From positions 1 through 64,000 of the forward strand of contig JAPKCI010000003.1 of the NCBI GenBank assembly GCA_028823035.1: 64,000 bases of DNA. The letters run 5' to 3'. Made by a program: the position numbers and the translations under genes. Positions 17,645-25,856 of the stretch are shown here, in pieces. Below the pieces are notes generated by a model. It did no database searches, was not told where the DNA came from, and saw only the letters and a list, made by a program, of their open reading frames with translations. Each line of letters begins with the position of its first letter. Position 1 is the first letter of the stretch. The stretch is from Rubripirellula sp. Its GTDB lineage: Bacteria; Planctomycetota; Planctomycetia; Pirellulales; Pirellulaceae.

Positions 17645-19012
17645 ATGTCTACTGAAGTAAAACTGCCCGAACTTGGTGACGGTATCGAAGCGGGTGACGT
17701 CCTTGAGATCTTTGTTGCTGTCGGTGATGTCATCAGCGAAGGCCAAGATATCGTTGAAATGGAAACCGACAAGGCAACGGTTCCAGTCCCTGCCAGCGTC
17801 GGTGGTAAAGTCACAAAAATTCTTGTCAGTGAAGGCGACACCGTGGCGATAGGTGGTGCCCTTCTTGAAGTGGAGGCAACCGCAGTTTCCGCACCTGTTG
17901 CCCCGAAACCTGATGCCCCGAAACCTGATGCCCCGAAACCTGATGCCCCGAAACCTGATGCCCCGAAACCTGATACCCAGCCTGCTCCTCCAGCAACACC
18001 GGAGCCAGTAGCAACAACTCCAGCACCTGTGGATCCAGCACCTGTTGAGGTTCAGCCAACAGCGTCAGTGATTCCCGCCGGACCAGCAATCCGCAGATTC
18101 GCGAGGGAAGTCGGGGTTGATCTTAGCCAGGTCCCCGGCAGTGGTGACGATGGGCGAATCACTCGAGAGGACGTGCTTTCGGTGGTGCGTTCAGCCAGTC
18201 AGACGGCGCGTGCTACAACCACAGTCCCGGCTTCCACGGCAACCGCGGCACCAAATCCAACAACGGCAGCCAAGCCACTTCCGGGGACGGCCGACGTTGA
18301 TAATTTCGGTCCCATTCGTGTCGAACGGATGAGCAAGATCCGCAAGACAATTTCCAGGCAGATGCATGCAAGTTGGTCCACGGTTCCACGTGTCACCAAC
18401 TTTGATGATGCCGACATCACCGACCTTGAACACCTGCGTCAATGCAGCAAGGAAGACTACGCGGCTCAAGGCTTGAAACTCACCACCATGCCTTTCCTGA
18501 TCAAGGCTGTTGCGACGGCCCTTCGCCATAACCCGGCGATCAATGCCGTGATCGATCAGGAAAACGAACAGCTTATCTACAAGGACTATGTCAACATCGG
18601 GATCGCTGTCGACACAGATCGTGGCTTGGTAGTGCCGGTGATGAACAAGGCTGACACCATGGGGATTCCCGAAGTGACCCGCGGATTGGCCGAAATGGCT
18701 GGAAAAGTACGTGGCGGCAACTTCGGGATCAACGACCTGAAAGGTGGCACATTTACGATCAGCAACCTCGGAACCATCGGTGGCCAGTACTCTACCCCGA
18801 TAGTCAACATTCCAGAAGTCGCAATCTTGCTGGTTGGACGGAGCCGAAAGCTGCCCGTTGTGATGCCAGATGATTCCATCCAACCTCGCCTGGTGATGCC
18901 ACTGAGCCTGTCATACGACCATCGGCTTGTTGATGGTGCCACTGCTGCCAGATTCCTCAATGACGTCATTGGGTATCTAGAAGCGCCAAGTCGCCTCTTG
19001 CTGGCTCTCTAA
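17645..19012 (+). CDS. aceF: Pyruvate dehydrogenase E2, dihydrolipoamide acetyltransferase (AceF)
   Basis: Core enzyme of 455 residues that transfers the acetyl group from lipoamide to CoA. It has a single N-terminal lipoyl domain with the modified Lys in ETDKATVPV near residue 43, where E. coli has three. A linker of five APKPD repeats and more Pro/Ala follows, then the E1/E3-binding domain (GPAIRRFAREVGVDL to ITREDVL, about 142-180) and the catalytic domain ending with SYDHRLVDGATAARFL near residue 426, which carries the active His and Asp. It lies 90 bases after aceE, in the same direction, with a hairpin between. Confidence 0.95.
   Translation: MSTEVKLPELGDGIEAGDVLEIFVAVGDVISEGQDIVEMETDKATVPVPASVGGKVTKILVSEGDTVAIGGALLEVEATAVSAPVAPKPDAPKPDAPKPDAPKPDAPKPDTQPAPPATPEPVATTPAPVDPAPVEVQPTASVIPAGPAIRRFAREVGVDLSQVPGSGDDGRITREDVLSVVRSASQTARATTTVPASTATAAPNPTTAAKPLPGTADVDNFGPIRVERMSKIRKTISRQMHASWSTVPRVTNFDDADITDLEHLRQCSKEDYAAQGLKLTTMPFLIKAVATALRHNPAINAVIDQENEQLIYKDYVNIGIAVDTDRGLVVPVMNKADTMGIPEVTRGLAEMAGKVRGGNFGINDLKGGTFTISNLGTIGGQYSTPIVNIPEVAILLVGRSRKLPVVMPDDSIQPRLVMPLSLSYDHRLVDGATAARFLNDVIGYLEAPSRLLLAL
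17900..17974 (+). repeat. Five perfect 15-base repeats in the aceF linker
   Basis: gccccgaaacctgat occurs five times without a mismatch, coding five APKPD units in the flexible linker after the lipoyl domain. Identity at third codon positions points to recent expansion, so copy number probably varies between strains. Confidence 0.97.
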
Positions 19013-19345
19013 GATCAAACCTGACAGTTCACTTTAAACGGCTTGCTTGGGAATGGTACCGAGACAAGCCGTTTCTGGATTACATCTGGTACATTCAGCC
19101 GAACCTCGATAACGCTGCCAACTTGCACATTTTCTCCCTCGACGAGCCGATAACAAACCGGCGTCAAGAGCGAAAACAAGGGCAAGTTTTGTTGGCAGCG
19201 TCTTCGCATCCACTGCTCTGAATACTGAAGTCTTGAATACTGCAGTCGCGATTCCGAAGTCGGCGATCAGGTTAAACACAAGCCCGGGATAAAGACGCCG
19301 CCTGATCTCATTTGCTAGAATCGTGCTTAATCCACCAACAGAAGC
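19013..19345. other. Intergenic region between aceF and cls
   Basis: About 333 bases. Apart from the hairpin at 19036-19074, there is an imperfect direct repeat of gaatactgaagtc around 19220-19250. I see no gene here. Confidence 0.5.
19036..19074 (+). terminator. Possible terminator hairpin after aceF
   Basis: Ten-base perfect arms aaacggcttg and caagccgttt around a 19-base loop, 23 bases after the aceF stop. The stem ends in TTT but there is no long U-tract. Confidence 0.45.
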
Positions 19346-20830
19346 ATGAACGATCTGACCATCGATATCTTTCTATCCGATCACTGGCTGGCAATCAGCA
19401 CCATTGCTACGGCGATGCTGATGATCTCGGTCGCTTATTCGATATCGCACGCTTTACGAAACGTTCGCACGTCGCAGGCAACCGTGGCTTGGACCGTCGC
19501 TTTAATTTCCTTACCCATCATCACCCTGCCGTTGTACTGGGTACTCGCGAGAAACAAGTTCGAAGGTTATCGCGAAGCGATTCGCGAAGTCAGTTCCCGA
19601 CAACACCATTCTGAGTCGACTGTTCAGAATGAACTACATACGGCAAGTTGCACACGTAGCACCACTTTGAATTCAGCAATCGAACAGGTCGCTGATGTGA
19701 TGGATACGCCGTTGAGCAGAGCAGACGCATTTGAATTGCTAATCGATGGCGCAGCATTTTTCGAGTGCATGTACGCTGAGATCGCAAAAGCAAGTGACTA
19801 CGTGTACATCGAATTCTTCATTCTTCGCGATGACGACGTCGGCAACAAATTGGCTCAATGCCTGATCGACCGTGCCCATGCAGGTGTGCGGGTACGAGTT
19901 CTATATGACGAAGTGGGATGTTTGAGATTATCCAATTCGTACCTCTCACGACTGTCACAGGCAGGTGTCGAAGTTCTCCCATTCAACACTCGACAGGGCT
20001 GGGTAAACCGATTCCAGATCAATTTCCGCAATCACCGCAAACTCGTCGTTATCGATGGCAAAACGGCAATCGTCGGTGGCTTGAACGTTGGATCCGAATA
20101 CCTTGGATCATCGGGGAAATCCGGCCGTTGGCGAGACACCGGACTCAAAGTTGCGGGGCCCATCACCAACAAGATCCAAGCGGTCTTTGCCAGCGATTAT
20201 TACTGGGCAGCCAGAAAGAACCTGCCAGAAGCGAGATGGAGAATCGCCGACAACAAATCTCCCGACAATCGGTCAGAGACTGGCAAGGACTTCAATGCTG
20301 TCTGTTGTGCAACCGGACCAGCAGACCTGCGTCCTCGCGCCTCGATGATGTTTTCCGCCGCTGCACAAGCGGCCAAATCAAAACTGTGGATCTGCACACC
20401 CTATCTGGTCCCAGACGAAGCATCCATCGTTGCGTTGCACATGGCCAAGGCTCGCGGTGTCGATGTGCGTCTACTGATTCCTGACAAGGCAGATCATCTG
20501 CTGGTCTATCTCGCCGGATTTCATTACGTGAACGAATTCACAGAGGCCCAGATTCCAGTTTACCGGTACCATGATGGATTCATGCATCAAAAGTGTGTGC
20601 TGATTGATGATCAACTTGCCCTGATTGGTTCGACCAATCTGGACAATCGCTCGCTCCATTTGAACTTTGAAATGATGATTGGAATCAGCGATCAGGATTT
20701 CATTCAAACGGTTGACAAAATGCTGACAGAGGATTTTGAACAAGCCTCCCAACAAGATGGAAGGAAAGCACGTTGGTGGTACGAACGTGTCGGTACCGCC
20801 GTCGCCAGACTCAGCAGTCCAATTCTGTAA
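19346..20830 (+). CDS. cls: Cardiolipin synthase, phospholipase D family
   Basis: Membrane enzyme of 494 residues that joins phosphatidyl groups to form cardiolipin. Two N-terminal membrane segments (about 12-32 and 45-65) are followed by two PLD domains, each with an HKD motif: NHRKLVVIDGKTAIVGG near residue 229 and MHQKCVLIDDQLALIGSTNLD near residue 412. Domain order and length fit bacterial ClsA. It is convergent with a GNAT gene. Confidence 0.93.
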   Translation: MNDLTIDIFLSDHWLAISTIATAMLMISVAYSISHALRNVRTSQATVAWTVALISLPIITLPLYWVLARNKFEGYREAIREVSSRQHHSESTVQNELHTASCTRSTTLNSAIEQVADVMDTPLSRADAFELLIDGAAFFECMYAEIAKASDYVYIEFFILRDDDVGNKLAQCLIDRAHAGVRVRVLYDEVGCLRLSNSYLSRLSQAGVEVLPFNTRQGWVNRFQINFRNHRKLVVIDGKTAIVGGLNVGSEYLGSSGKSGRWRDTGLKVAGPITNKIQAVFASDYYWAARKNLPEARWRIADNKSPDNRSETGKDFNAVCCATGPADLRPRASMMFSAAAQAAKSKLWICTPYLVPDEASIVALHMAKARGVDVRLLIPDKADHLLVYLAGFHYVNEFTEAQIPVYRYHDGFMHQKCVLIDDQLALIGSTNLDNRSLHLNFEMMIGISDQDFIQTVDKMLTEDFEQASQQDGRKARWWYERVGTAVARLSSPIL

Positions 20831-20865
20831 CCCTTCCATCAACACCGCGAGTTCGTAACGGACTG

Positions 20866-21342
20866 TCACTCCAGCGTTTTGCGAAGGAACCAGACATCCA
20901 CATCTGGATGTTCTGGATCGCGAGTAAACCCATACTTACGGTAAGCGCGAATAGCCGATGGGTTGTCGGTATAGACTTCAAGGGTCAAGCGACAGCAGTC
21001 GTGTTCGTCAGCGACTTGCTGAACTGCCTTGAGAAGCACGGCGGAAACACCCTGCCCACGGTGGGTCTCTGTGACAATGACATCATGGATATTAACGAGC
21101 CGACGGCTTTTAAACGTCGAGAAGCCGAAAAAACAATTGATCAGCCCGACTGGCCTCTGCAGACCTTCCTCGTAGGCCAGAATGCTAAAGGCGGTAGAAA
21201 ACCCAGCCAACCGCTGAGGCAATCTGTCTAACTCCGGTGGGTCATGCCCCATCTCATGCTTTGCATACTCACTGAGCATGCAAATCAAATCACGACAATC
21301 ATCCGGGTTCTGGTAGTCTACGCGTTGAGTGGTGACTGGCAT
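20866..21342 (-). CDS. GNAT-family N-acetyltransferase
   Basis: Acetyl-CoA-dependent transferase fold of 158 residues. The acetyl-CoA loop reads VTETHRGQGVSAVLLKAV, and the C-terminal block has LEVYTDNPSAIRAYRKYGF, both typical. The substrate (small amine, aminoglycoside or protein) cannot be told. It is a single gene, divergent from the propeller gene. Confidence 0.85.
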   Translation of the reverse strand: MPVTTQRVDYQNPDDCRDLICMLSEYAKHEMGHDPPELDRLPQRLAGFSTAFSILAYEEGLQRPVGLINCFFGFSTFKSRRLVNIHDVIVTETHRGQGVSAVLLKAVQQVADEHDCCRLTLEVYTDNPSAIRAYRKYGFTRDPEHPDVDVWFLRKTLE

Positions 21343-21490
21343 CGATTGGGGCTCTCGTCAGGGTCAGATGATCTTTTCTCGAATTCAATAGCGTAGAAAA
21401 CATATCGTTCTGACAGTAGGACGCTGCCGCTATAATTCGTCGACGAACATCCACCGATTCTGCCCGCTGCCCCCACTCTCAAAGTGATTG

Positions 21491-22762
21491 ATGCGATATT
21501 TGAAACTTTTTATCGGCACATGGATTTTCAGTATCTCGACGATTTCCCACGGAGACGAAACTTGGTCGAGATTCCGCGGAAATTCAGCGACCGGAATCGC
21601 AGGTGAGGGGATTCCGACCACGTGGAGTGACTCTGAAAATCTGGCGTGGCGAACAGCGTTGCCAGGCAAAGGCTCAAGTAGTCCTGTGATCCACGGCGAT
21701 CGAGTTTTTCTAACTGCGTACTCGGGTTATGGCCAGTCGGTTGAGTCACCAGGAGAACGGAATCAACTGACACTTCATGTGCTTTGTCTTGCGATCGCTG
21801 ACGGTCGCATTCTCTGGGACCATGAATTGACCGCAGCAGAGGAAGAACAGACAGTCAGCAAACGAATTGCTGATCACGGTTACGCGTCGCCGACTCCCTG
21901 CGCCGACAAGCAGTATGTCTTTGCCTATTTCGGTCCATCTGGAGTGGTCGCTTTGACTCACAACGGCGAATTCCGGTGGCGGACCAACGTGGGTACAGGC
22001 ACCGCGGGCTTTGGCGCGGCAGCAAGTCCGATTGAGATTGATGACCTTGTTATCATGAACGCTTCGATTGAAGACGATGCCGTCTACGGTCTCGAAAAGG
22101 CAACCGGGAAGGTACGGTGGCGAACCGAAGCCATCGAGCGTGCATGGACAACGCCAACGATCGTCACGCTGCCAAATGGGAACAAGGAATTGATCCTCAA
22201 TCAAAAGGGGGCCATTCTCGGCATGGACCCAAGCACTGGGGAAAAACTCTGGTCCTGCGAAGCCATTCAGGACTACGTCGTTCCGTGCGTTGTCGCCGAT
22301 GGCGACACGCTGTACTGCAGTGGGGGCCGAAGCAATAAGACGTTTGCAGTGAAGGCGGGAGGACGAGGTGATGTGACGGGGACAAATCTGATCTGGGACG
22401 TTTCGAGAGGAGCAAACGTAACGAGTCCGATTCTCGACGACGGCTACCTTTATTGGTCTCACGACAAGGCGATCGCACTATGCCTGCGTGCTTCCGACGG
22501 GGAAGAGATGTTTCGAGAGCGAATGCCCACCCGAGGCAGAGTATATGCATCCATCGTCGGCGATGGCGAACGCCTCTTCCTGACCACCCGTGACGCTGGA
22601 GTCCTCGTTCTGGCCGCCAGTCCCAATTACACGGAACTCGCCATCAACCGACTCGGTGGTGAAGAAGAACGGTTCAACGCGACACCTGCCATCACTGGTG
22701 ACCGTCTGTTGCTCAGAAGCGACCGCGCTCTGTACTGTGTACAAAAGAAAAAAACTGACTAA
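21491..22762 (+). CDS. Secreted PQQ-like beta-propeller protein
   Basis: Predicted exported protein of 423 residues with a signal peptide (MRYLKLFIGTWIFSIST) followed by WSRFRGNSATGIAGEGIPTTWS, the usual opening of planctomycete PQQ-like propellers. Propeller blades recur as AxDGxxLWxxE-like motifs (ADGRILWDHEL, TGKVRWRTEA, STGEKLWSCE). No cofactor-binding or catalytic residue could be assigned, so it may be a structural or binding propeller. The ATG at 21491 is taken; a TTG sits one codon upstream. Confidence 0.87.
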   Translation: MRYLKLFIGTWIFSISTISHGDETWSRFRGNSATGIAGEGIPTTWSDSENLAWRTALPGKGSSSPVIHGDRVFLTAYSGYGQSVESPGERNQLTLHVLCLAIADGRILWDHELTAAEEEQTVSKRIADHGYASPTPCADKQYVFAYFGPSGVVALTHNGEFRWRTNVGTGTAGFGAAASPIEIDDLVIMNASIEDDAVYGLEKATGKVRWRTEAIERAWTTPTIVTLPNGNKELILNQKGAILGMDPSTGEKLWSCEAIQDYVVPCVVADGDTLYCSGGRSNKTFAVKAGGRGDVTGTNLIWDVSRGANVTSPILDDGYLYWSHDKAIALCLRASDGEEMFRERMPTRGRVYASIVGDGERLFLTTRDAGVLVLAASPNYTELAINRLGGEEERFNATPAITGDRLLLRSDRALYCVQKKKTD

Positions 22763-23022
22763 CCCCAACGGAAGGCAGCCAACAATCTGGCTGAACATCA
22801 GCAATTATCCTGTTTTTTCGTAATTGCGAGTAACCTGCGAGGTTGTTGCAGTAACTACCAACAATGAGGGCATCGGAACAATCCTCCCCAAACCTTCATG
22901 ATCCGACCGGCGCTGATAAAATACAGGCGTCGCCTACAACCGATCAAGGACTCGGATGCCCCCTCGCGAGTCCACTTTGTCTCCCGCCCTGCGTCTCTTT
23001 CGATTCCCAATAGTAAGTTTCC

Positions 23023-25701
23023 ATGAAAATAACATCCTTTGTTGTGGCTTTCATGTTCGCCACCGGTTTGATTTCATCCGCCGCCAACAGTGCAGAGATT
23101 CAGCTCAAGAAAGGCGACCACATTTGCTTGGTCGGCAATGCGCTTTGCGAACGCATGCAGCACCACAACTATTGGGAATCCGTCCTGCAACAGCGCTACC
23201 CGGAGTTGGAATTGCGAGTGCGGAACCTTGGCTTCCCCGGCGATGAGCCATACGAACGCATTCGTTCCGAAAACTTTGGCGAACCTGACAAGCACTTGGC
23301 CCACAGCCAAGCTTCCGTCGTCATGTACTTTTTCGGTTTCAACGAATCGTTTGACGGTGACAAAGGATTGGCAAAGTTCACCCGCGACATCAAAAAGCTG
23401 GTCGAAGAGACCAAAGCCAAGGACTACGGAAAAGGTACGCCACAAGTGATTCTGGTCTCACCGATTGCCTTCGAAAACACGGGAGACCGAAACCTGCCCG
23501 ATGGAACCGAACACAATGCGAGGTTAGCCAAGTACACCAAGGCTCTTGCGAATGCCGCCGAGGAGGCAGGTGCCGGTTTCGCTGATGTGTTCACACCCAC
23601 AAAAGAGTTGTTCAGAGCAAGTAAAAAACGCCTGACACTGAATGGCGCACACTTGAACGACGAAGGTTACGCAGCGTTTGCACCAATTCTGGATACGGCA
23701 CTGTTTGGAAAAGGAGGGCCGACATCGGTGGACCCTGCTGTCAAAGCCGCAGTCGAGGACAAGAGTTTTCATTGGTGGCATCGATACCGATCCGTCAATG
23801 GCTTTTCGATTTATGGCAGCCGTGGCAAAGCTGGCAGCGACGGGACATACAACAACACAGATGTCATGGAACGAGAACGTGCCATCCTCGATCAAATGAC
23901 TGCCAACCGTGACGCCCGCATATGGTCACTTGCGAGCGGCGAAACAGCCCCCGCGACTATTGATGACTCCAATACGCTTCCCTTCATCAACCCCAAAACC
24001 AACGTAGGTGGTCCTGATGACCCCAATGCAAAGCGGGGCAAGCTTGGATCACTTGACTATCTCACGGCAGAAGAACAGCAGAAGCTGTTTGAACTTCACG
24101 ATGGTTTTCAAATACAGCTGGTCGCATCTGAAGAACAGTTCCCGGAATTGGCGAACCCTGTCGCACTGAATTTCGACAACAAGGGTCGGTTGTGGGTTGC
24201 CACCATGGCTTCCTATCCACACTGGAAGCCGAAGACCAAGATGGATGACAAGATATTGATATTCGAAGACCACGATCAGGATGGCGATGCAGATGAATGC
24301 AAAGTTTTCGCCGGAGGTCTGCACCAACCAACCGGATTTGAGTTAGGCAATGGTGGTGCCTATATCGCAGAACAACCGGACATTCTGTTCCTGAAAGACA
24401 CCGATGGTGATGATGTCGCTGACGTTAAAGTCCGAAAACTCTTTGGCTTCGACACGGCTGACTCACACCATGGAATTTCAGCATTTGAATGGGGACCTGG
24501 TGGAAATCTTTACTTCGAAGAGGGAACCTTCAAGTATTCCCAAGTCGAAAGCCCTTACGGTCTGACCCGTCTGAGCGAAGCCGGCATCTGGAGATACCAT
24601 CCCAAGAGCGAAAAGTTCGGCGTCTTTGTCAACTTCGCATTCGCGAACCCGTGGGGACATGTGTTTGATCGCTGGGGACAAAACTTTATCGGTGATGCCT
24701 CACCCGGAAACAGCTACTGGGCCGCACCCCTGAGCGGCCGGATAGATCATCCGCTGAAGCATCCCGGCGGTAGCCAGCACCGCCGCATAGCCAAAGTCAC
24801 TGGTGGAGATCCCAACTACAAGTTCCCAACCTTTTATCCAAAACGCACACGACCGCTTGCCGGGTGTGCGATCGTCTCAAGTCAACACTTCCCACCCGAG
24901 ATGCAGGGGAACTTCCTCGTTACCAACTGCATTGGTAACCGCACAATTCTGAATCACGAAGTACGTGAGGATGGATCTGGGTTTGTCGGCAAGGAAGTCG
25001 CACCGATTGTTTCGTGCAAGGATGGCAATTTTCGTCCTGTCGATCTACAAATCGCACCGGACGGATCGCTGTACATTGTGGATTGGCACAACGCTTTGAT
25101 TGGCCATCTGCAACATAACTTGCGAGAACCAAACCGCGACCACTCGCATGGTCGAATCTGGCGCGTCACCCATAAGACCAGACCCCTGATCGCACCCGCC
25201 AAGATTGATGGCGAACCGATCGCCGACCTGCTTGAACTCCTGAAAGTTCGAGAAGACCGAACTCGATATCGAGCCAAGCGTGAATTGGCCGATCGTGCCA
25301 CGGATGAAGTGCTGCCCGCACTGACCGCATGGACAGCGAAACTGGATGCTTCCGACAAAAACCATGAGCATCAATTGCTGGAGTCACTCTGGTTGCACCA
25401 AACTCACAATGTCGTCAATCGGGAATTACTCGAAGCTCTTTTGGCTGCAAAAGATCATCGGGCAAGAGCGGCAGCAACTCGTGTTTTGTCTTTTTGGCTC
25501 GAGGATGTTCCCAACCACAAGCAGCTTTTGGAAAAGTGCATCGCCGATCCCCATCCGAGAGTTCGCCTTGAGGGTGTCCGTGCAGTTAGTTTCCTGAGCG
25601 GTGACGAAGCCATTGAACTCGCCTTGGGCGTGCTCGAAAGCGACATCGATGACTACACCCAATTCACACTCGACGAAACCATGCGTCGTCTGGAACAGTA
25701 G
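23023..25701 (+). CDS. PVC-type membrane-bound dehydrogenase fused to a degenerate SGNH domain
   Basis: Predicted periplasmic protein of 892 residues. A signal peptide (about 1-23) leads to an SGNH-like domain (about 27-235) in which block I reads VGNALCERMQ, where GDS would carry the catalytic Ser, and the last block reads NGAHLND, not DxxH, so the esterase triad looks lost. A PVC dehydrogenase propeller follows (about 336-720), with the calcium-binding-like DHDQDGDADE and KDTDGDDVAD loops and GNLYFEEGTF. HEAT-like helices close the protein. It has no CxxCH heme site, but the next gene supplies a cytochrome. The two are 155 bases apart and may work together. Substrate unknown. Confidence 0.87.
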   Translation: MKITSFVVAFMFATGLISSAANSAEIQLKKGDHICLVGNALCERMQHHNYWESVLQQRYPELELRVRNLGFPGDEPYERIRSENFGEPDKHLAHSQASVVMYFFGFNESFDGDKGLAKFTRDIKKLVEETKAKDYGKGTPQVILVSPIAFENTGDRNLPDGTEHNARLAKYTKALANAAEEAGAGFADVFTPTKELFRASKKRLTLNGAHLNDEGYAAFAPILDTALFGKGGPTSVDPAVKAAVEDKSFHWWHRYRSVNGFSIYGSRGKAGSDGTYNNTDVMERERAILDQMTANRDARIWSLASGETAPATIDDSNTLPFINPKTNVGGPDDPNAKRGKLGSLDYLTAEEQQKLFELHDGFQIQLVASEEQFPELANPVALNFDNKGRLWVATMASYPHWKPKTKMDDKILIFEDHDQDGDADECKVFAGGLHQPTGFELGNGGAYIAEQPDILFLKDTDGDDVADVKVRKLFGFDTADSHHGISAFEWGPGGNLYFEEGTFKYSQVESPYGLTRLSEAGIWRYHPKSEKFGVFVNFAFANPWGHVFDRWGQNFIGDASPGNSYWAAPLSGRIDHPLKHPGGSQHRRIAKVTGGDPNYKFPTFYPKRTRPLAGCAIVSSQHFPPEMQGNFLVTNCIGNRTILNHEVREDGSGFVGKEVAPIVSCKDGNFRPVDLQIAPDGSLYIVDWHNALIGHLQHNLREPNRDHSHGRIWRVTHKTRPLIAPAKIDGEPIADLLELLKVREDRTRYRAKRELADRATDEVLPALTAWTAKLDASDKNHEHQLLESLWLHQTHNVVNRELLEALLAAKDHRARAAATRVLSFWLEDVPNHKQLLEKCIADPHPRVRLEGVRAVSFLSGDEAIELALGVLESDIDDYTQFTLDETMRRLEQ

Positions 25702-25752
25702 TCGCCGCAGGATTGACAAATCAGCAGGAACCCAAAGCCTGCTGACGGTCCG

Positions 25753-25781
25753 CGAGCGTGATCTGTACGGGATCACGCTCG
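25753..25781 (+). promoter_or_regulatory. Hairpin between the dehydrogenase and cytochrome genes
   Basis: Eleven-base perfect arms cgagcgtgatc and gatcacgctcg around a seven-base loop. No U-tract follows; it may be a weak terminator or protect the upstream message. Confidence 0.55.
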
Positions 25782-25856
25782 TCATCGACGCGTACACAAC
25801 CTCGAATATTTCGTCGGGCTTCCCGCGCCATACGCAACACACTTTTGATTAACAAC

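Noticed and set aside
17900..17974. CRISPR-like repeat array
   Set aside because: The units are in-frame within aceF and have no spacers.
18191..18883. Open frame of 230 residues antisense to aceF
   Set aside because: It overlaps the conserved catalytic domain and lacks coding features.
21746..22462. Open frame of 238 residues antisense to the propeller gene
   Set aside because: Shadow of a repetitive coding region on the plus strand.
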